DNA of 64,000 nt from JAENVT01 sp963773085 (GTDB lineage Bacteria > Actinomycetota > Acidimicrobiia > Acidimicrobiales > Ilumatobacteraceae), in NCBI GenBank assembly GCA_963773085.1, contig CAVYZS010000011.1, forward strand, positions 310,001 to 374,000, written 5' to 3'. The position numbers were made by a program, and so were the translations under genes. How positions within the stretch are numbered: position 1 is the first letter of the stretch; every line of letters begins with the position of its first letter. Below are positions 49,872 through 57,667 of the stretch, piece after piece. Under the pieces are notes generated by a model, which saw nothing but the letters and a program-made list of their open reading frames with translations, did no database searches and was not told where the DNA came from.

Positions 49872-50252
49872 ATGGCACGTATTTCCGGCGTCGACATCCC
49901 CCGCGAGAAGCGGCTCGAGATCGCCCTCACCTACATCTTCGGAATCGGCAAACCAACTGCGCAGAAAATCTGCGGCGACACCGATCTCGACCCCAACCAG
50001 CGTGTCCGTGATCTGACCGACGACGAGGTCAACAAGATCCGTGTGTGGGTCGACACCAATCTCACGGTCGAGGGCGACCTGCGCCGCGACGTGGCTCAAG
50101 ACATCAAGCGCAAGATCGAGATCGGCTGCTACCAGGGCGTGCGTCACCGCAAGGGCCTTCCGGTGCGTGGCCAGCGGACCCACACCAACGCCCGCACCCG
50201 CAAGGGCCCGAAGAGGACCGTCGCCAACAAGAAGAAGGCAGTGAGGAAGTAA
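49872..50252 (+). CDS. rpsM: 30S ribosomal protein S13
   Basis: This is a 126-residue S13: MARISGVDIPREKRLEIALT, YIFGIGKPTAQKIC and GQRTHTNARTRKGPKRTV. It lies in the 30S head and contacts P-site tRNA. The stop overlaps the rpsK ATG (TAATG). Confidence 0.98.
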   Translation: MARISGVDIPREKRLEIALTYIFGIGKPTAQKICGDTDLDPNQRVRDLTDDEVNKIRVWVDTNLTVEGDLRRDVAQDIKRKIEIGCYQGVRHRKGLPVRGQRTHTNARTRKGPKRTVANKKKAVRK

Positions 50253-50650
50253 TGGCCAAGCCGAAGCCAGGGGGGCGTCGCCCCCGCAAGCGCGAGCGCA
50301 AGAACGTCACCGTCGGTGTCGTTCACATCAAGAGTTCGTTCAACAACACCATCGTGTCGATCACCGATACCGAGGGCAACGTGATCTCGTGGGCATCGTC
50401 AGGTGGTGTCGGCTTCAAGGGTTCGCGCAAGAGCACCCCGTTCGCCGCCCAGATGGCCGCCGAAAAGGCAGCCCGGGCCGCGATGGAACACGGTCTGCGC
50501 CGTGTCGAGGTGCAGGTCAAGGGGCCCGGCTCGGGTCGTGACACAGCAGTACGCAGCATCCAACAGACTGGCATCGAGGTCACTTCGATCAAAGACGTCA
50601 CCCCCGTACCCCACAACGGCTGTCGTCAGCCCAAGCGCCGCAGGACCTGA
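50252..50650 (+). CDS. rpsK: 30S ribosomal protein S11
   Basis: This is a 132-residue S11: VGVVHIKSSFNNTIVSITD, GGVGFKGSRKSTPFAAQMAA and the C-terminal TPVPHNGCRQPKRRR. It is on the 30S platform. The N-terminus is basic. rpsD follows after 5 nt. Confidence 0.98.
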   Translation: MAKPKPGGRRPRKRERKNVTVGVVHIKSSFNNTIVSITDTEGNVISWASSGGVGFKGSRKSTPFAAQMAAEKAARAAMEHGLRRVEVQVKGPGSGRDTAVRSIQQTGIEVTSIKDVTPVPHNGCRQPKRRRT

Positions 50651-50655
50651 TCGAT

Positions 50656-51273
50656 ATGGCTCGTTACACCGGCCCGAAGGTGCGCGTCTCGCGCCGTCTC
50701 GGCACCAACATCTTCGAAAACGAAAAGGGCCGCAAGGCGCTGGAACGCCGCCCGTTCCCGCCCGGCGCCCACGGGCGCACGCGGCGTCGCAACGCCGGCA
50801 GCGAATACCTCGCTCAGCTGCAGGAGAAGCAGAAGGCCAAGTACATCTACGGTGTGCTCGAGCGCCAGTTTCGCAACACGTACGAAGAAGCGGTGCGTCT
50901 GCAGGGTCCCACGGGTGAAAACCTGCTTCGCCTTCTCGAACAGCGTCTCGACAACGTCGTCTACCGCGCCGGCTGGGCAAGCACGCGCCCGCAGGCCCGG
51001 CAGTTCGTCAGCCACGGCCTCATCCACGTCAACGGCAAGCGCGTCAACATCGCCAGCTACCGGGTACGCAAGGGCGAGGTCATCAGCCTGCCGCCGAAGG
51101 CTCGCGACATGATCGTGATCCAGCACAACCTCGATGTGATCGACCGCAACGTCGTTGGCTGGTTGGAGACCGGTGACGGCGGCAAGCAGGTCACTGTTCG
51201 CGATCTCCCGCAGCGCGACCACATCGACGTTCCGGTTCGCGAATCACTCATCGTCGAGCTCTACTCCAAGTAA
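50656..51273 (+). CDS. rpsD: 30S ribosomal protein S4
   Basis: This is a 205-residue S4, the primary 16S binder. The N-terminal region lacks the zinc cysteines, so it is the zinc-independent form. The S4 RNA-binding motif is LDNVVYRAGWASTRPQARQF, with VSHGLIHVNGKRVNI (about residues 95-140). No copy of S4 autoregulatory elements was identified. Confidence 0.98.
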   Translation: MARYTGPKVRVSRRLGTNIFENEKGRKALERRPFPPGAHGRTRRRNAGSEYLAQLQEKQKAKYIYGVLERQFRNTYEEAVRLQGPTGENLLRLLEQRLDNVVYRAGWASTRPQARQFVSHGLIHVNGKRVNIASYRVRKGEVISLPPKARDMIVIQHNLDVIDRNVVGWLETGDGGKQVTVRDLPQRDHIDVPVRESLIVELYSK

Positions 51274-51306
51274 TTCGAAGCCCACCACGTATCCAAAGGC
51301 ATATAC

Positions 51307-52239
51307 ATGCTCGTCATTCAGCGCCCCACCGTCGAAGCCATCGGCGACGAAGAGAACAATCGGCAACGTTTCGCTGTCGGCCCGCTCGAGCCCGGGTTCG
51401 GCCACACGATCGGTAACTCCCTTCGGCGCACGCTGCTGTCGTCGATCCCCGGTGCTGCCATCACCGCGGTGCGTTTCGACGACGCCCTGCACGAGTTCGA
51501 CACGATCGCCGGCATTTCCGAAGACGTCACCGACATCATCTTGAACTTGAAGGACATCGTGCTCACCTCGACGAGCGACGACGACATCGTCTTGCGTCTC
51601 GACGTTCGTGGCCCGGCCGAGATCACCGCCGGCGACATCAAGTGTCCCAGTGAGATCGAAGTGCTCAACACGGAGCTCCACATTGCGTCGCTCAACACGA
51701 AGGGACGCCTCGCCGTCGACTTGACCGTCGGCCGTGGTCGCGGCTACTTGTCGAGCGACCGTGACTCGCAGAACCGCACCATCGGCGTCGTTCCGATCGA
51801 TGCGATCTTCTCACCAGTTCGCCGAGTGATGTTCGAGATCGAGCCGACCCGGGTCGAGCAGAGCACCAACTACGAACGTCTCGTACTCGACATCGAAACC
51901 GATGGTTCGATCACACCTCGTGAGGCGCTCGCCTCGGCCGGTGCGACGCTTCGTTCGTTGGTCGACTTGGTCGCCAACCTCAGCGACGAGCCCCAGGGTC
52001 TCGAACTCGGCGAAGTTGCCGCCGTGGCCGCATCATCTCCGGACCTCGACCTGCCGATCGAAGACCTCGATCTGTCGGAGCGTCCGCGCAACTGCCTCAA
52101 GCGGGCTCAGATCAACACAGTCGGCGAGCTGCTGACCAAGACCGAAGACGACCTGCTCAACATCACCAACTTCGGACAGAAGAGCCTCGACGAGGTCAAG
52201 CAGAAGCTCGACGAGCGCGGCTTGACGCTGCGCGGCTGA
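51307..52239 (+). CDS. rpoA: RNA polymerase alpha subunit
   Basis: This is a 310-residue alpha subunit. The N-terminal dimerisation domain has EPGFGHTIGNSLRRTLLSSI and GRGRGYLSS. The C-terminal domain (about 235-310) has LDLSERPRNCLKRAQINTVG and LLNITNFGQKSLDEVKQKL, used for UP-element and activator contacts. It sits between rpsD and rplQ as usual. Confidence 0.98.
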   Translation: MLVIQRPTVEAIGDEENNRQRFAVGPLEPGFGHTIGNSLRRTLLSSIPGAAITAVRFDDALHEFDTIAGISEDVTDIILNLKDIVLTSTSDDDIVLRLDVRGPAEITAGDIKCPSEIEVLNTELHIASLNTKGRLAVDLTVGRGRGYLSSDRDSQNRTIGVVPIDAIFSPVRRVMFEIEPTRVEQSTNYERLVLDIETDGSITPREALASAGATLRSLVDLVANLSDEPQGLELGEVAAVAASSPDLDLPIEDLDLSERPRNCLKRAQINTVGELLTKTEDDLLNITNFGQKSLDEVKQKLDERGLTLRG

Positions 52240-52277
52240 GCGCAGAAGTTCTGATCTAAGACGTCACGGAGAGACCA

Positions 52278-52649
52278 ATGCCTGCAACCCCACGCCGAGC
52301 CCGCAACTTCGGAAGCAGCTCGCAACACCAGAAGCTGATGATGGCCAACCTCGCCGCGTCGCTGATCGCTGCCGAAGGCATCACCACCACAGAGGCCAAA
52401 GCCAAAGCTCTGCGGCCGATCGCCGAAAAGCTCATCACCAAGGCCAAGAAGGCCCAGGACGAGGGTGCCATGCGCGTTCATTGCATTCGTCAGATCCAGG
52501 GTTATCTCGGTGACAAGGAGATGACCCACAAACTCGTCAACGAGGTCGCTCCCCGTTACGAGGATCGCAACGGTGGCTACCTGCGGATCTTGAAGCTCGG
52601 TCCGCGCCAGGGCGACAACGCCCCTATGGCGCGGATCGAACTCGTCTAG
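52278..52649 (+). CDS. rplQ: 50S ribosomal protein L17
   Basis: This is a 123-residue L17: NFGSSSQHQKLMMANLAASL, TTEAKAKALRPIAEKLIT and GGYLRILKLGPRQGDNAPMA. It is full length, without the extra tail seen on L4 here. It is last in the infA-rplQ block. Confidence 0.97.
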   Translation: MPATPRRARNFGSSSQHQKLMMANLAASLIAAEGITTTEAKAKALRPIAEKLITKAKKAQDEGAMRVHCIRQIQGYLGDKEMTHKLVNEVAPRYEDRNGGYLRILKLGPRQGDNAPMARIELV

Positions 52650-52679
52650 CCAAATCGACACCGAACGTATGCTGACGGC

Positions 52680-52949
52680 GTGAGCAAGCACAACATCTCG
52701 ATCACCTACTGCGTGCCTTGAGACTATTCCGAGCGCGCCGTGAGCGCCGCCCGCGACCTACTCAACGACTACCAGCACGTCATTGCCGAGCTTCGCCTCG
52801 TCACCGGTTCCAAAGGCGTGTACGACGTCGTCGTCGACGGCAAGATTCTGTTCTCCAAGAAGGTCAGCGGGCGCCATGCCGGCCCCGGTGAAGTGCTCGA
52901 GTTGTTCCGCACCAGATACGCGCAGGGCGTCGAGGTCTACGAACGCTGA
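52680..52949 (+). CDS. SelT/SelW/SelH (Rdx)-family protein with in-frame TGA: probable selenoprotein
   Basis: Read from GTG 52680 with the TGA at 52719-52721 taken as selenocysteine (U), the 89-residue product is VSKHNISITYCVPUDYSERAV followed by SAARDLLNDYQHVIAELRLV, GVYDVVVDGKILFSKKVSGRH and ELFRTRYAQGVEVYER. This is a complete thioredoxin-like Rdx protein. Family members carry CxxC or CxxU at exactly this place (usually CVPC in bacteria). Similarity continues on both sides of the TGA without a frame change. A 4-bp stem (GCGC/GCGC, 52733-52747, loop GCCGTGA) begins 11 nt after the TGA and could be a SECIS core, but it is weak. Alternatives: a nonsense mutation, or translation from GTG 52740 only. 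Confidence 0.75.
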
Positions 52950-53008
52950 CGACGAAGGCGTGCCCTGCCCCTTTTCGATCGAGTGCGGACGCGGTCTAGT
53001 CTGCCGCC

Positions 53009-53626
53009 GTGCGATTCCGCCTCATTCCCCGTGACAACGGGTTCTATCCACTCTTCGAGCAACAGGCCGCAACCGCAGTTGACACGGCCGTTCAACTACA
53101 GAAGCTGATGGCCTCGCTGCCCATCGTGTCCGACCGTGTCGAGACGATCGTCGCCGCCGAACGTGCCGGCGACGAGGTGATGCGGCTGGTGCGCAGCCGT
53201 CTGGAGACATCGATCGTGACGCCTTTCGATCGAGAAGACATCCAGTTGCTGGCCAACTCGCTCGACGATGTGCTCGACGAGATGCGCGCCGCTGCCGACC
53301 TTGCTCATCTCCACCAACTGTCGTCCCCGCTGGCGGGAGTGGGTGAGCTGGTCGCACTGCTACGCAAGATCGTCGAGGCCAACAGCAAGCTCGTCGGCAA
53401 GCTGGCGACCTTGAACGACCTACACGGAGACCTCGACGAAATCGACGACATCGAGAGTCAGGCCGACACCGCATATCGGCGAATCATGGCCGAGCTGTTC
53501 AGTGGCAAGCACGACGCGATCGAGATCTTGAAGTGGAAGGACATCGTGGAAGCTGTCGAGCGAGCGATCAACTCGGTCGAGTATGCCAGCGATGTGATTC
53601 AAGCGATTGCCGTGAAGCACGCCTAG
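53009..53626 (+). CDS. DUF47/PhoU-like phosphate transport accessory protein
   Basis: This is a 205-residue all-helical PhoU-related protein of the DUF47 (YkaA) family. It has FYPLFEQQAATAVDTAV, DREDIQLLANSLDDVLDEM and WKDIVEAVERAINSVEYASD, with Asp/Glu clusters likely to bind metal. It starts at GTG 53009 and lies 2 nt before pit; DUF47-Pit pairs are common, and the protein probably modulates the transporter. Confidence 0.9.
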   Translation: MRFRLIPRDNGFYPLFEQQAATAVDTAVQLQKLMASLPIVSDRVETIVAAERAGDEVMRLVRSRLETSIVTPFDREDIQLLANSLDDVLDEMRAAADLAHLHQLSSPLAGVGELVALLRKIVEANSKLVGKLATLNDLHGDLDEIDDIESQADTAYRRIMAELFSGKHDAIEILKWKDIVEAVERAINSVEYASDVIQAIAVKHA

Positions 53627-53628
53627 AC

Positions 53629-54636
53629 ATGACCACCACGTTGTTGGTTGTCGTCGTGGCGGTCGCGCTCGTTTTCGATTTCGTCAATGGCTTCCACGAT
53701 GCGGCCAACTCCATCGCGACCGTCGTGGCCACCAGGGTGCTCCAGCCCTGGCAGGCGGTGCTCTGGGCGGCGTTCTGGAACTTCATCGCATTCCTCGTGC
53801 TGCCACTGAAGGTCGCCAATGAGATTGCCAAGATCATCGACAACAACGCGGTCTCGATCGGAGTCGTCTTCGCCGGTCTGCTCGGCGCAATTGTCTGGAA
53901 TGTCGCCACCGCACTACTCGGGCTGCCGTCGTCGTCATCGCACGCCTTGATCGGTGGGATGGTCGGCGCTGGCATCGCCAAGTCTGGTTTCAGCGTCGTC
54001 AATGTCGACCGCGTCGAGAGAACGGCGGTGTTCATCGTCTTCTCACCGCTGCTCGGACTTCTGATGGGCTTCGTCCTCGTCGTGTTGGTGATGTGGTTGG
54101 TGCACCGCAGTCGCAAGAAGCGAATGGTCAACAGAACGTTCAGGAGTTTGCAACTGGTTTCGGCCGCGGCTTTCAGCCTCGGCCACGGTGCCAACGACGC
54201 CCAGAAGACGATGGGGATCATCGCGGCCTTGCTCGTCGGCGCAAACAGGCTCGACCCCAGCGTGCTCGACGAAGCCGATGCGTTGCCGTTGTGGATCGTG
54301 CTGTCGTGTCACAGCGCCATTGCGCTTGGCACGATGTTCGGCGGCTGGCGTATCGTTCGAACGATGGGCAACAAGCTGACGCGGTTGCAGCCGATGGGTG
54401 GCGTGTGTGCAGAGAGCGCCGCGGCAGCGACACTCTTCTTTGCCTCCTTCAAGGGCATCCCGGTCAGCACGACGCACACGATCACGGGCGGGATCGTCGG
54501 TGTCGGATCCGCCAACCGAATGTCGGCAGTTCGTTGGAACGTCGCCTCTCAGGTCGTGTGGGCGTGGGTGTTCACGATCCCTGGTGCTGCTGTTGTGGCC
54601 GTGCTGGCGTATTGGCTCGTAGCGTTGGTGAGCTGA
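53629..54636 (+). CDS. pit: Low-affinity inorganic phosphate transporter (Pit family)
   Basis: This is a 335-residue membrane protein with two inverted PHO4 repeats: DFVNGFHDAANSIATVVATR near the start and SLGHGANDAQKTMGIIAAL in the second half. It moves metal-phosphate with protons. SSSSHALIGGMVGAG and VSTTHTITGGIVGVG are the paired re-entrant motifs. ATG 53629 is chosen; its stop shares a base with the next small gene. Confidence 0.95.
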   Translation: MTTTLLVVVVAVALVFDFVNGFHDAANSIATVVATRVLQPWQAVLWAAFWNFIAFLVLPLKVANEIAKIIDNNAVSIGVVFAGLLGAIVWNVATALLGLPSSSSHALIGGMVGAGIAKSGFSVVNVDRVERTAVFIVFSPLLGLLMGFVLVVLVMWLVHRSRKKRMVNRTFRSLQLVSAAAFSLGHGANDAQKTMGIIAALLVGANRLDPSVLDEADALPLWIVLSCHSAIALGTMFGGWRIVRTMGNKLTRLQPMGGVCAESAAAATLFFASFKGIPVSTTHTITGGIVGVGSANRMSAVRWNVASQVVWAWVFTIPGAAVVAVLAYWLVALVS

Positions 54637-54806
54637 TGGATCGTCGCGCCGTGTTCTTCCTCTGCGCCGGGATCGTGTGCGCGCTGATGGCCGCAGTCAC
54701 CCCCGGTGATCTGCAGTGGGTGGGAAATGTCATGGCGGTTTCATACGTGGTGTTGGCAGGTTTGTCGTGGCTCGATCACGTATCTCGTCGTCGTTCCCAT
54801 CGGTGA
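54636..54806 (+). CDS. Small two-helix membrane protein after pit
   Basis: This is a 56-residue protein, MDRRAVFFLCAGIVCALMAA, with a second hydrophobic segment WVGNVMAVSYVVLAGLSWL and a basic tail (DHVSRRRSHR). The start overlaps the pit stop (TGATG). I do not recognise a family; similar tiny membrane proteins follow pit in some actinobacteria, and it may be a Pit subunit or regulator (inference). Confidence 0.7.
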   Translation: MDRRAVFFLCAGIVCALMAAVTPGDLQWVGNVMAVSYVVLAGLSWLDHVSRRRSHR

Positions 54807-54811
54807 GCCAG

Positions 54812-55585
54812 ATGCTGCGGCGAGCGAAACTGACAGTCGCCTACGACGGCACGTCGTTTCACGGGTTCGCCGAGAACGATGGTGTTCGCACGGTGATGGG
54901 CGAGTTGCGTGACGCCGTCGAGAAGGTCGTGCGCCAGCACGTCGAACTCGTCGGCGCCGGTCGCACCGATGCCGGTGTGCACGGTTGGGGTCAAGTCGTC
55001 AGCGGAGATCTTCCCGACGACACCGACCTTCAGGTGCTGGTGAGAAGAATCAACCGAATGTGCAGTCCGGAAGTGGTTGCCAGGGACGCGGTGTGGGCGG
55101 AATCCCCCGACTTCAGCGCCAGGTTCGCCGCCAAGTGGCGGCACTACCGCTACGACATCTGGAACGCGCCGCAGCCGAATCCGTTCCTGGCGACGACGTC
55201 GTGGCACGTCGTTCACCCGCTGTCGTTGCCGGCTCTCCGACTGGCATGCGATCCGTTGATCGGCGAGCACGAGTTCTCGTCATTCTGTCGGCGCTCCAAG
55301 GTGGCCGACGGCCAGCTGGAACCGTCGATGACCCGCAGGGTCATGTTGGCCCGCTGGTCCGAAGTACCGAGCGATCATGGCCCTGGCCTGTTGCGCTTCG
55401 AGATTCGGGCCAATGCGTTCTGCCATCAGATGGTGCGTTCGATCGTCGGCACGCTGGTCGACGCCGGTACCGGTCGACTCCACGCCGGTGATGTTCGTGG
55501 CATCCTCCTGGCCAAGGACCGTCAAGCCGCCGGCCAGGTTGCCCCAGCCCATGGGCTGTGCCTTTGGGAAGTCGGTTACGACTGA
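54812..55585 (+). CDS. truA: tRNA pseudouridine(38-40) synthase
   Basis: This is a 257-residue TruA. The catalytic Asp is in GAGRTDAGVHGWGQVV (about residue 52), and the C-terminal RFEIRANAFCHQMVRSIVGT is characteristic. ATG 54812 has GGTGAG upstream; GTG 54803 overlaps the previous stop and is an alternative. truA usually follows rplQ directly; here four genes separate them. Confidence 0.95.
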   Translation: MLRRAKLTVAYDGTSFHGFAENDGVRTVMGELRDAVEKVVRQHVELVGAGRTDAGVHGWGQVVSGDLPDDTDLQVLVRRINRMCSPEVVARDAVWAESPDFSARFAAKWRHYRYDIWNAPQPNPFLATTSWHVVHPLSLPALRLACDPLIGEHEFSSFCRRSKVADGQLEPSMTRRVMLARWSEVPSDHGPGLLRFEIRANAFCHQMVRSIVGTLVDAGTGRLHAGDVRGILLAKDRQAAGQVAPAHGLCLWEVGYD

Positions 55586-55649
55586 TCGTGGTGGGAACAT
55601 CGTACGAGGAACTGTCGTTGACCACGTGGCACCACGGCTTGGAGGGCGT

Positions 55650-56759
55650 ATGGCGTCGCAACGAGTACTGATCATCTCGACCCCCGTGGGTCCGCTCGGT
55701 AGCGGTGAGGGCGGCGGTGTCGAACTCACCCTGCACAGCCTGGTCCTCGGCCTTACCGGCCGCGGCCACCACGTGGAGGTCCTGGCGCCAGAACATTCGT
55801 TGCATGTCGGCACCGTTGTTCACCAGATCCGGGGGTCCCTGCAGCCGAGTGCGCACACCGCTGTTCGTGACACGCCGGTCACCGTTCCGGCTGACGGAGT
55901 GTTGGCGGCAATGTGCGAGTGGGCGCGGGTCCACCAGGACGAGTTCGATGTGATCCTCAACCTGGCGTACGACTGGCTGCCCTACTACCTCACCCCGTTC
56001 TTCGTGACCACTCCACTCGCCCATCTCGTGAGCATGGCGACGTTGAGCGATGCGATGGACGATGCCATCGGCCGCGCCGCCACCCTGCGTCCGCGCAACG
56101 TGGCGATGCACAGCCAGGCCCAGGCCGATACGTTTCCGACCCTGTCAGGCCTCGTGCCGGTGATCGGGAGCGGCATCGCTGTCGAGCGCTACGACATGCA
56201 CATCACCGCGGACGAGCCCAGCCATCTCGGGTTCATCGGCAGGATCTCCCCGGAGAAGGGCCTCGACGACGTCGTCAGGGTGGCCGAAGCCACCGGCCTA
56301 CCGCTCAAGGTCTGGGGCCTGATGCAGGACCGGTCGGTGTGGCACGCGGCGATCGCAGCCCATCCGACAGCCCAGGTCTCGTACGAGGGCTTCCTCCCGA
56401 CCGACGATCTGCAGGCCGCCATCGGCGGTTGCGCGGCGATTGTGATGGCCCCGAAGTGGGTGGAGGCGTTCGGCAACGTTGCCATCGAAGCGATGGCGAC
56501 CGGCGTACCGGTGATCGCCTACAGGCGTGGTGGGCCGGCCGAGATCATTGTCGACGGCGAGACGGGATTCCTGGTCGAGCCCGACGACGTCGACGGTTTG
56601 ATCGCGGCTGTCGGTCGGATCGGCGAGTTGGACCGGGTCGAATGTCGTCAGCGCGTCGAGGAGGAGTATTCGATTCCGGCGCTGGCTGCCAGGGTCGAGA
56701 AGTGGCTCGACGCAGTGATCGAGTGCCACCGCAGCGCGTGGCACGCCGACTCGGCCTGA
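55650..56759 (+). CDS. GT4-family glycosyltransferase
   Basis: This is a 369-residue GT-B fold enzyme. The N-terminal Rossmann domain has GSGEGGGVELTLHSLVLGL. The C-terminal nucleotide-sugar motif is EAFGNVAIEAMATGVPVIAY then GGPAEIIVDGETGFLV, the EX7E signature of retaining GT4 enzymes. GFIGRISPEKGLDD starts the second domain. ATG 55650 follows GGAGGG. The acceptor is unknown. Confidence 0.9.
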   Translation: MASQRVLIISTPVGPLGSGEGGGVELTLHSLVLGLTGRGHHVEVLAPEHSLHVGTVVHQIRGSLQPSAHTAVRDTPVTVPADGVLAAMCEWARVHQDEFDVILNLAYDWLPYYLTPFFVTTPLAHLVSMATLSDAMDDAIGRAATLRPRNVAMHSQAQADTFPTLSGLVPVIGSGIAVERYDMHITADEPSHLGFIGRISPEKGLDDVVRVAEATGLPLKVWGLMQDRSVWHAAIAAHPTAQVSYEGFLPTDDLQAAIGGCAAIVMAPKWVEAFGNVAIEAMATGVPVIAYRRGGPAEIIVDGETGFLVEPDDVDGLIAAVGRIGELDRVECRQRVEEEYSIPALAARVEKWLDAVIECHRSAWHADSA

Positions 56760-56784
56760 TTCAGTTGCCGGTTGCCTGATTCAG
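56754..56784. repeat. 11-bp direct repeat across two convergent stops
   Basis: GCCTGATTCAG occurs at 56754-56764 and 56774-56784, a 20-bp period. The left copy contains the glycosyltransferase stop and the right copy contains the stop of the leftward META gene. Confidence 0.65.
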
Positions 56785-57596
56785 AGTGCTGGGTTGTAGG
56801 CGACGGAGCGTTGGCCGTCGGCGTTTAGCAACGTGAGGTTCACACCGTCGTTCTGGAACGAAACCGACGAGCCGAGCGCGGCGAGGTAGTCCGCCTCTTG
56901 GGTCATGACCTCATCCGGCGAGCAGAACTTGCGGGTGCTGGCCAGCGGCCCGATGGTGAGTTTGTCGCCGTCAACGGTGTAGCTCCCGGTGAAGGTGTTG
57001 CACCCCGAGGAACCCGAGACGGAACCGTCAGGCCCGAACAACGCGGTCAGCGACGTGTCCACGATGGGCGATACGAAGGCCGACTTGGCTGCGTTCAGAT
57101 AACCGTTGGCCTCCCACGCTCCCTCGACCCCACCCTTGGCGGCCGCATATGTCAGCAGGGTCGCGTCCGAGGCATCGGTGAGCGTCAGCTTGTCGCCTGC
57201 CACTGTGAAGCCGGCGACCTTTCCGAGGCGTGTGAGCACCGCGGTCTCGACCGCAGTCTCGACGGGACCGCATGCCATCTGAGTGCTCGCCAGCTGACCG
57301 ATCGTGAGAGTTGTACCCGAGACGGTGTAGCCACCCGTGAAGGTGTTGCATCCGCTCGAGCCGGACACCGTCGATTTCGAGAACGAGATCGTCGGTGCGA
57401 CGGCGTCTGCCCCCGGAACGTCGAGTCCGGCGACGTCGAGTTTCCACGTCGTGCCGTCCAAAGGATCTGCCCCGGTCGACGAGGCGGCGACCGTTGATGC
57501 AGAACTCGATCCGTCGGAGTCGTCGCCGCACGAGGCGAGAAATGCGGTTGCGATGAGAAGTGCGATCGGAATGGGGGAGAAGGTTGATAGAGCCAT
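56781..57596 (-). CDS. META-domain lipoprotein with two META repeats
   Basis: This 271-residue lipoprotein has a signal peptide ending LASC (Cys23), then a Ser/Asp-rich linker. It carries two META (HslJ-like) domains, each with GSSGCNTFTGxYTV and LTIGxLASTxxxC. The Cys pairs in each repeat may form disulfides. HslJ-type proteins are linked to stress and drug tolerance, but the role here is unknown. ATG 57596 is chosen from the signal peptide; the frame extends upstream to 57650. Confidence 0.88.
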   Translation of the reverse strand: MALSTFSPIPIALLIATAFLASCGDDSDGSSSASTVAASSTGADPLDGTTWKLDVAGLDVPGADAVAPTISFSKSTVSGSSGCNTFTGGYTVSGTTLTIGQLASTQMACGPVETAVETAVLTRLGKVAGFTVAGDKLTLTDASDATLLTYAAAKGGVEGAWEANGYLNAAKSAFVSPIVDTSLTALFGPDGSVSGSSGCNTFTGSYTVDGDKLTIGPLASTRKFCSPDEVMTQEADYLAALGSSVSFQNDGVNLTLLNADGQRSVAYNPAL

Positions 57597-57667
57597 ACCC
57601 CAGTATTGCGCGTCGCGACTGTCGAGATGTGGTCGCATGGGCCGCGTCACGTGGTACCTTCGAGAGT

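Noticed and set aside
52740..52949. A 69-residue protein starting at GTG 52740
   Set aside because: It would lack the first beta strand and the CxxC/CxxU motif of the Rdx fold; similarity continues upstream through the TGA.
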